The position numbers and the translations under genes were made by a program. From Flavobacteriales bacterium (GTDB lineage Bacteria > Bacteroidota > Bacteroidia > Flavobacteriales_C > GCA-002722245): a DNA stretch of 64,000 nt. The notes beneath the pieces were generated by a model that had not been told where the DNA came from, made no database searches, and saw nothing but the letters and a program-made list of their open reading frames with translations. Below, piece after piece: positions 58,849 to 64,000 of this stretch. How positions within the stretch are numbered: the stretch's first letter is position 1; every line of letters starts with the position of its first letter. The stretch spans positions 62,001-126,000 of the forward strand of contig JAHEZM010000004.1 of assembly GCA_023251075.1 (NCBI GenBank). The letters are read 5' to 3'.

Positions 58849-61800
58849 ATGAAAAACAGGAAATTGAAATATTTATTCTCGCTTTTGCTCATCTTTTTTT
58901 ACATGAGCACAACTGTGTTTTCGCAAGTGAGTTTTCAGATCAATTCAGGTGATCCTAATTTTCCTTTTCCTCAATTCAAAGATTATAAAGGAGGTATTTC
59001 TTTAGCTACTCAAAATGGAGAAGGTGTTCCGCATGCCGAGATGGAGCAACGCATTCGTGATGCTTACCAAATTCTAACGAATAATTTAACTTATAATGTA
59101 AACAAGGGAGGAACCTACGGTGCGGTGACGGTTTCCGGGGTGAAATATATTATGCCTCACGATGGTTTTTCGGGAGCTGATGTAACACATTGTGCTTGTG
59201 TGGAAGCCGATGGTTATTATTTATTGGCGATGGCCTATATGGGTGATAAAGCTACCTTCGACGGCTATTACATGTGGATGCATGATCGTCAGTTTCAAAA
59301 GACACAACGCTTTATTGATTGCATCATCAACTCTCCAGGATATTCTTATAGTCCGGGTATTTCAGGTGCAGGAAGTTTTGGAAATTCCACCAATGTTTTA
59401 GGTGGTGCACTTACCGGAAATTCTGCGATGGATGGTGATGTGGATCTAGCATTGGCTTTGCTTGTAGCATGGAAACAATGGGGGGATAATGGAACCATTT
59501 GTACCAATCCATGCACCGGACAACCTGTTACCTATAAAGATGAAGCGATCAAGTACATCAAAACAATGGTGGATACTACTTTATTTAATTTGAACTGGAC
59601 GAATTACGTAACAGGAATTATTGGTTTTGATGGCTATCATAAAGGTGGCGATTCGTGGGGAGAAACTACGAATTGGGCAACTGGTGGTTACAAAGGAATG
59701 ATTCCCGAAGCAAAAGGATCTACCATGAATTATGTGGATTATGCAGCGCCTTCTTACTTTCATTCTTTTGCTGAAATGCTCACTGCAGAAAATGAATCGC
59801 CATGGTGCATCGATCAATACAAAAGAGGTGAAGCATCTGATGATTGGTTGATCGGACAAGCACATGCCAAAGGATATATTTCATGGGCCGGACAATATAC
59901 TGTAGTAGGAACTACAACAAATTTCACTTCGTTCATGGCCAGTGAAGACAATCGTTTTGCATGGAGAACACATTTGAATTATTTGTGGAATGGAGCTCCT
60001 GTTAATACATGGAATCCTGTAACGCATCAATACACCGCAGGAAGTAATTCTTATGAATATGATGCAGCCATTCGCATGGCAAATTTCATGAAGGCACCCG
60101 AAGCTGCTCCGTACAACAATGCTTGTCGTACACACAACACTTTAACTTATGGTGGTCCGCCAAACGTGCGCTGGCAATATAATCCCGATGGAACAAGTGG
60201 AGGGGCTTTTCCTCTGAATTGGGCACAGGGAACAAGTTCTCCTGCTGCAGTAGTTTCAGGCGATAGAAATTTAATGGCACAAATGTTCCGACAATGTGTG
60301 ATCGAATGGGATCAGTACAACGACAATGCCCAAAAATATCTCACGTCGAGACCTCGCTATTTTCATGAATGGAATCGATTGCTGGGCATGCTCGTGCTTT
60401 CAGGAAATTATCATGATCCGCTTGATTTTTCTACTCAGCCCAATATGAAAGTTTATTTGGCCACAGATAAAACTTATGCCTCTTCCTGCGATGAAATTAC
60501 GTACACTATTTCTTATAGAAATTATGGAAAAGATGATGCTCATAATGTAATAATCAGCGATACTCTTCCCAACGGAATTTCTTATCTATCCTCAACTAAA
60601 CCTGCAACACTCACGGGCAAAATATTGACTTTCAATATTGGAACTGTTGCAGGTTTTAAAACTGGCGGACTCGCAGCCACCATGGATTCCATTGTAATAA
60701 AAGTGAAGGTGGAAAAAAGTGCAACGGGTGTTATAAAAAATCGCGCAACAGTAAAATGTTCTGATGGTAGCGGATGGGTAAGTAATGAATATCCCAACAG
60801 GATAACGGCAACGATGGAAAGAAATTGGGTGGATATCATCAATGAACATCCTTTGAGCATTACTAAAATTGCATCGAAGAGTACGGTTAAACCTGGCGAT
60901 ACTTTGTCGTACACCATTGTGGTGAAAAATAAATCGGTTCCATTTTTAAACGGAGGAAGATCGGCAGTTACTATAGCCGGCGGGCATTCAGGATTGGGAG
61001 CCAATGCAAGTACACTTACTCTGAAATACAGAATTTATCATGGTGCAGAAGAAGCGTATATCAATTACAAAAATTACAGAGTTTCTTATTTTTTGAATAA
61101 ACCTGGTCCGCCCACCTGGCAAATCAATACTACGGTAAATGAAGGATCATCAGTGGTGCCTACCACCACACAAGAAAATATTTCTCCCGGTGCTACATGG
61201 AATCATCGTTTCATTTTAACCTTCCCTGATCAGCTGGCGACCATTACTCCGCATCTAGCGTTTTACAGCGGACAGGGAAGGTACATTCATGAAGGAGCAT
61301 TGATGCCGCAACGATTGGTTTTTGATGTGCATGCAAGCAGCTGGATGGGACAAGACTGGACCAACGATTGGTCATCGGAACCTACCATGCAAGCGGCAGA
61401 TGGTGATGTGTACTGGCCTATCGCAAATGATTTCACGAATCCGTCTTTACTGAATCAACCCGTGTTAAAATACCATCCCAACAATTGTTCAAACAATGTT
61501 ACTAAAACCATTACCAAGCAATTGGTAGAAGAATGGGATGGCTATTGCTGGCGGAGAATTTATGGTGATGCACCTATCAGCGGAAGAGAATTAAACAATG
61601 TGGTGGTGAGTGATATTTTGCCTACCGGAGTTACTTTTGTTGGCTTCACCGCTGGTTATCCTGTGGGAACAGTGAATGGAAAAAATATTAGCTGGGATGC
61701 CATTGCTCAATTGAAAATTAACGACAGCATCGTCTATAAATTTTGGATGAAAGTAGATGGCGCTTGTCCGAAAGAAGATGAAACACTCACCAATATTGCC

Positions 61801-64000
61801 AAAGCAAGTGCGAACAATGAATGCGATGTTTTTGATACGGTGGTGGTTCAATCGATGTGTGATTCAGTATCTTTTAAAGCCGGAATTATTTCAAAAAATC
61901 AGGTTATATGTTATCATTCTTCACCTCTTAAATTCAATAGTGTTTCAGCACCTATCGGTGGAGATGGCAACTATGTATATACCTGGCAATCTTCTTCGGA
62001 TAGTTTAGTGTGGCTCGATATTTCTGGTGCAAATGATTCTGTTTACACGGCAGATACTTTAATACAAACTACTTGGTTTAGAAGAAAAGTGACATCGATG
62101 AATTTGAGTAAATATTCCAATGTGGTGAAGGTAGAAGTTCTGGATTCAATCGTTCCGGGAGAGATAGGCATAAATCAAAATATGTGTGCAGGTGAAAAAG
62201 CAGACAGTATAGTGGGTTTACTTGCTTCATCAAATTTTTCATTTGCCTGGCTCGCTTCCACCGATAGTATAACGTATTCTTTGCTATCGGGTGAAAATAA
62301 TTCTTTCTTATTGCCAGGTGTTGTACAACAAAATATGTATTACAAGAGGATCAGTATTTCACAAAGTTGTGGTGCCGATACCAGTGATCATGTATCGATT
62401 TGGATCAATGAAAAAGATGAAGCAGGAATAGAAAATTCCGGACCATTCTGCTTGCTCGATCCATCTGTGGATTTAACATTAAGCAGCGGTTCTTCAACAG
62501 GTGGAACATGGAGTGGAAATGGAATCACAAATGTAAATGCAGGTACTTTTGATCCCCAAACTGCTGGTACAGGAAAGCATACTGTTCAATACATCAGCGC
62601 AGGCATTTGTAGAGATACTGCAGCATTGGATATCGATGTGGTAGATGCGATGCACGCTGAAATTTCAGATGATATAATTTCATTATGTGAAGATACCGCG
62701 TCGTATGAAATATCTCTTGATGCATCAAGTACAACAGGGGGAACTTGGCTTTCTACACCAGATGCATTGATTAATGATGATGGTGTAATTAATCCCACTT
62801 ATGGTGCTGCCGGTAATTCTTATTTCGTGTATTATGTGGTCAATGGTGGAAGTGCTGGGTGCGCAGCTTCTGATAGTGTGGAAATTTCTTTGATGACTCG
62901 TGAGATTACTTCAGTCGATTCACCACATGATTCTGTTTGTTCTGGTGATGCACCTTTTAGTTTGCAGGTGAACAAAGAAGGAGGTATGTGGTTAGGTGAT
63001 TTCAATTCAACCTTATTTGATCCTTCTGTTTTTACGGCAGGAAAATCGTACAAAGCAATTTACACTCTGTTGGGTGAAAGTGGAAAATGTCCGGCATCTG
63101 ATTCTGTAGTCATTTTTATTCGCGAAAATAAACAGGTAGATCTTTCTTCTGATCAGGAAGTGTTGTGTGTAAACTCTTTTGCGATAACTCTGCATGCTAG
63201 TCCTGTTAACGGAATATTCAGTGGTTCGGGAATCAATGCACAAGGTGTGTTTGATCCCAAAATAGTAGGATTGGGGAAACATAAGGTGTATTATCAATTG
63301 CAAAATTCTTGTGGTGAAAGCGACTCTATAGAAATACAAGTGGATTCATTACCGATTTTGATTATTGTACCCGAAGAGTCGGTGGGTTGTTCGCCCTTAC
63401 AAGTTAATTTTTCACAGCATATTTCTTCTATTGTAAAAGAGATGACATGGAATTTTGATGATGGATCGGCTTTGTATCAATCGCACCAAAATGAAGAAGT
63501 ATCACATGTTTATGGAATTTCCAACGGAAAATATTTTGAAAGCAAAATTTTTGTCGATTATGAAAATGGTTGTAAAGATACCACTAGCGTAAAAGTAAGT
63601 TTGGAAAATCAACCGGTATCCGATTTTAGTTTTGATGAAGAAGTGAATGTACTTAATCCGTGGATGGCATTTCAAAATTTATCGCAAGGTGCGCAAAATT
63701 ATCAATGGTATTTTGATTCTTCGGCGAACCCTTCTTCATCATTAAATGAAAACGAATATGTGTATTTCAACACAAGTGTTGCCGATACTATTCCGGTAAT
63801 GTTGATTAGCAGCAATCAATATTGTTCTGATACACTCATCAAGAATATTATGATCCATAATGCTTTTAGTGTTTTTGTACCAAACGCTTTTACTCCTAAC
63901 GGCGACGGATTGAACGATGATTTTTTTCCCGATGGATTGAACCTCGATCTTTCGCCACAAAGAGATTATGAATTTTTGATCTTCGATCGTTGGGGAGAAT
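58849..64000 (+). CDS. Giant multidomain GH8 glucanase with CHU_C domain (3' end outside window)
   Basis: An open frame of at least 1717 codons that runs off the window. Signal peptide about 1-26. The GH8 domain (about 30-510) has the probable acid Glu119 in C-V-E-A-D-G-Y-Y-L-L and the family block D-G-D-V-D-L-A-L-A-L-L at 195-205, ending in W-K-Q-W; W-R-T-H-L-N-Y also fits. Then two DUF11-like domains (about 530-645 and 915-1000), Ig-like repeats with a G-G-T-W-S-G pattern (about 1185-1500), a PKD domain (about 1505-1590; W-N-F-D-D-G-S) and the start of a CHU_C domain (P-N-G-D-G-L-N-D, I-F-D-R-W-G-E). It starts 2 nt after the previous gene. Probable endo-beta-1,4-glucanase on the cell surface; xylanase or chitosanase activity, also known in GH8, is possible. 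Confidence 0.88.
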   Translation, partial: MKNRKLKYLFSLLLIFFYMSTTVFSQVSFQINSGDPNFPFPQFKDYKGGISLATQNGEGVPHAEMEQRIRDAYQILTNNLTYNVNKGGTYGAVTVSGVKYIMPHDGFSGADVTHCACVEADGYYLLAMAYMGDKATFDGYYMWMHDRQFQKTQRFIDCIINSPGYSYSPGISGAGSFGNSTNVLGGALTGNSAMDGDVDLALALLVAWKQWGDNGTICTNPCTGQPVTYKDEAIKYIKTMVDTTLFNLNWTNYVTGIIGFDGYHKGGDSWGETTNWATGGYKGMIPEAKGSTMNYVDYAAPSYFHSFAEMLTAENESPWCIDQYKRGEASDDWLIGQAHAKGYISWAGQYTVVGTTTNFTSFMASEDNRFAWRTHLNYLWNGAPVNTWNPVTHQYTAGSNSYEYDAAIRMANFMKAPEAAPYNNACRTHNTLTYGGPPNVRWQYNPDGTSGGAFPLNWAQGTSSPAAVVSGDRNLMAQMFRQCVIEWDQYNDNAQKYLTSRPRYFHEWNRLLGMLVLSGNYHDPLDFSTQPNMKVYLATDKTYASSCDEITYTISYRNYGKDDAHNVIISDTLPNGISYLSSTKPATLTGKILTFNIGTVAGFKTGGLAATMDSIVIKVKVEKSATGVIKNRATVKCSDGSGWVSNEYPNRITATMERNWVDIINEHPLSITKIASKSTVKPGDTLSYTIVVKNKSVPFLNGGRSAVTIAGGHSGLGANASTLTLKYRIYHGAEEAYINYKNYRVSYFLNKPGPPTWQINTTVNEGSSVVPTTTQENISPGATWNHRFILTFPDQLATITPHLAFYSGQGRYIHEGALMPQRLVFDVHASSWMGQDWTNDWSSEPTMQAADGDVYWPIANDFTNPSLLNQPVLKYHPNNCSNNVTKTITKQLVEEWDGYCWRRIYGDAPISGRELNNVVVSDILPTGVTFVGFTAGYPVGTVNGKNISWDAIAQLKINDSIVYKFWMKVDGACPKEDETLTNIAKASANNECDVFDTVVVQSMCDSVSFKAGIISKNQVICYHSSPLKFNSVSAPIGGDGNYVYTWQSSSDSLVWLDISGANDSVYTADTLIQTTWFRRKVTSMNLSKYSNVVKVEVLDSIVPGEIGINQNMCAGEKADSIVGLLASSNFSFAWLASTDSITYSLLSGENNSFLLPGVVQQNMYYKRISISQSCGADTSDHVSIWINEKDEAGIENSGPFCLLDPSVDLTLSSGSSTGGTWSGNGITNVNAGTFDPQTAGTGKHTVQYISAGICRDTAALDIDVVDAMHAEISDDIISLCEDTASYEISLDASSTTGGTWLSTPDALINDDGVINPTYGAAGNSYFVYYVVNGGSAGCAASDSVEISLMTREITSVDSPHDSVCSGDAPFSLQVNKEGGMWLGDFNSTLFDPSVFTAGKSYKAIYTLLGESGKCPASDSVVIFIRENKQVDLSSDQEVLCVNSFAITLHASPVNGIFSGSGINAQGVFDPKIVGLGKHKVYYQLQNSCGESDSIEIQVDSLPILIIVPEESVGCSPLQVNFSQHISSIVKEMTWNFDDGSALYQSHQNEEVSHVYGISNGKYFESKIFVDYENGCKDTTSVKVSLENQPVSDFSFDEEVNVLNPWMAFQNLSQGAQNYQWYFDSSANPSSSLNENEYVYFNTSVADTIPVMLISSNQYCSDTLIKNIMIHNAFSVFVPNAFTPNGDGLNDDFFPDGLNLDLSPQRDYEFLIFDRWGE

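Noticed and set aside
60582-61004. 140-codon open frame on the minus strand
   Set aside because: It is antisense to the GH8 gene, which reads through without stops; no recognised family.

Overview
The window looks like the chromosome of a soil- or water-type member of the Bacteroidota, probably a polysaccharide degrader. The evidence is low GC, no Shine-Dalgarno leaders, many secreted proteins with type IX secretion (T9SS) C-terminal sorting domains of both the short 'YPNP' type and the gliding-motility CHU_C type, PorP/SprF-family proteins, DUF4249 lipoproteins beside TonB-dependent receptors, and a TAnnTTTG-like promoter. The exact genus cannot be read from the sequence. No tRNA, rRNA, transposase or CRISPR array was seen.

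Layout. 1-2.8 kb is the end of an aryl-polyene/flexirubin-type fatty acid cluster (acyl carrier protein, ketosynthase, chain-length-factor-like protein, hotdog protein). 2.8-6.9 kb holds an AddB-like nuclease, a small lipoprotein and an S24-type regulator. 7-16.8 kb has two TonB receptor/DUF4249 pairs facing each other. Between them lies an operon of an ECF sigma factor, an anti-sigma factor fused to a PorP-like barrel, and a free PorP/SprF protein. 17-26 kb carries household and unknown genes: a coiled-coil protein, an ABC ATPase, a DUF4139 protein, a three-gene M48 peptidase operon, a thioesterase and a HAD phosphatase, plus two palindromic repeat elements. 26-34 kb has a GH18 chitinase-like protein, an OmpA lipoprotein, a beta-propeller protein and a U32 protein. 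34-38 kb is a large CHU_C surface protein with a chitin/cellulose-binding-like module.

The most striking part is 38.6-64 kb, a cellulose or beta-glucan locus with no SusC/SusD pair. Two tandem membrane-anchored AraC regulators are transcribed away from a T9SS-exported protein and a six-gene operon (two outer-membrane barrels, two lipoproteins with jelly-roll-like domains, a GH9 glucanase and a GH3 beta-glucosidase). A second operon follows: GH5-CBM6, a 1428-residue CHU_C protein, and a very large GH8 CHU_C protein cut by the window end.

Upstream of the AraC operon, the exported-protein gene and the GH5 operon I find the same arrangement: two TGCATT-type half-sites 21-22 bp apart, with the proximal one ending 136-144 nt before the start codon. 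This fits AraC-type binding and suggests that one regulon, sensed in the periplasm, controls the whole degradative system. From memory, the order barrel-barrel-lipoprotein-lipoprotein-GH9 resembles the Cytophaga hutchinsonii CHU_1276-1280 cellulose locus; no alignment was run.
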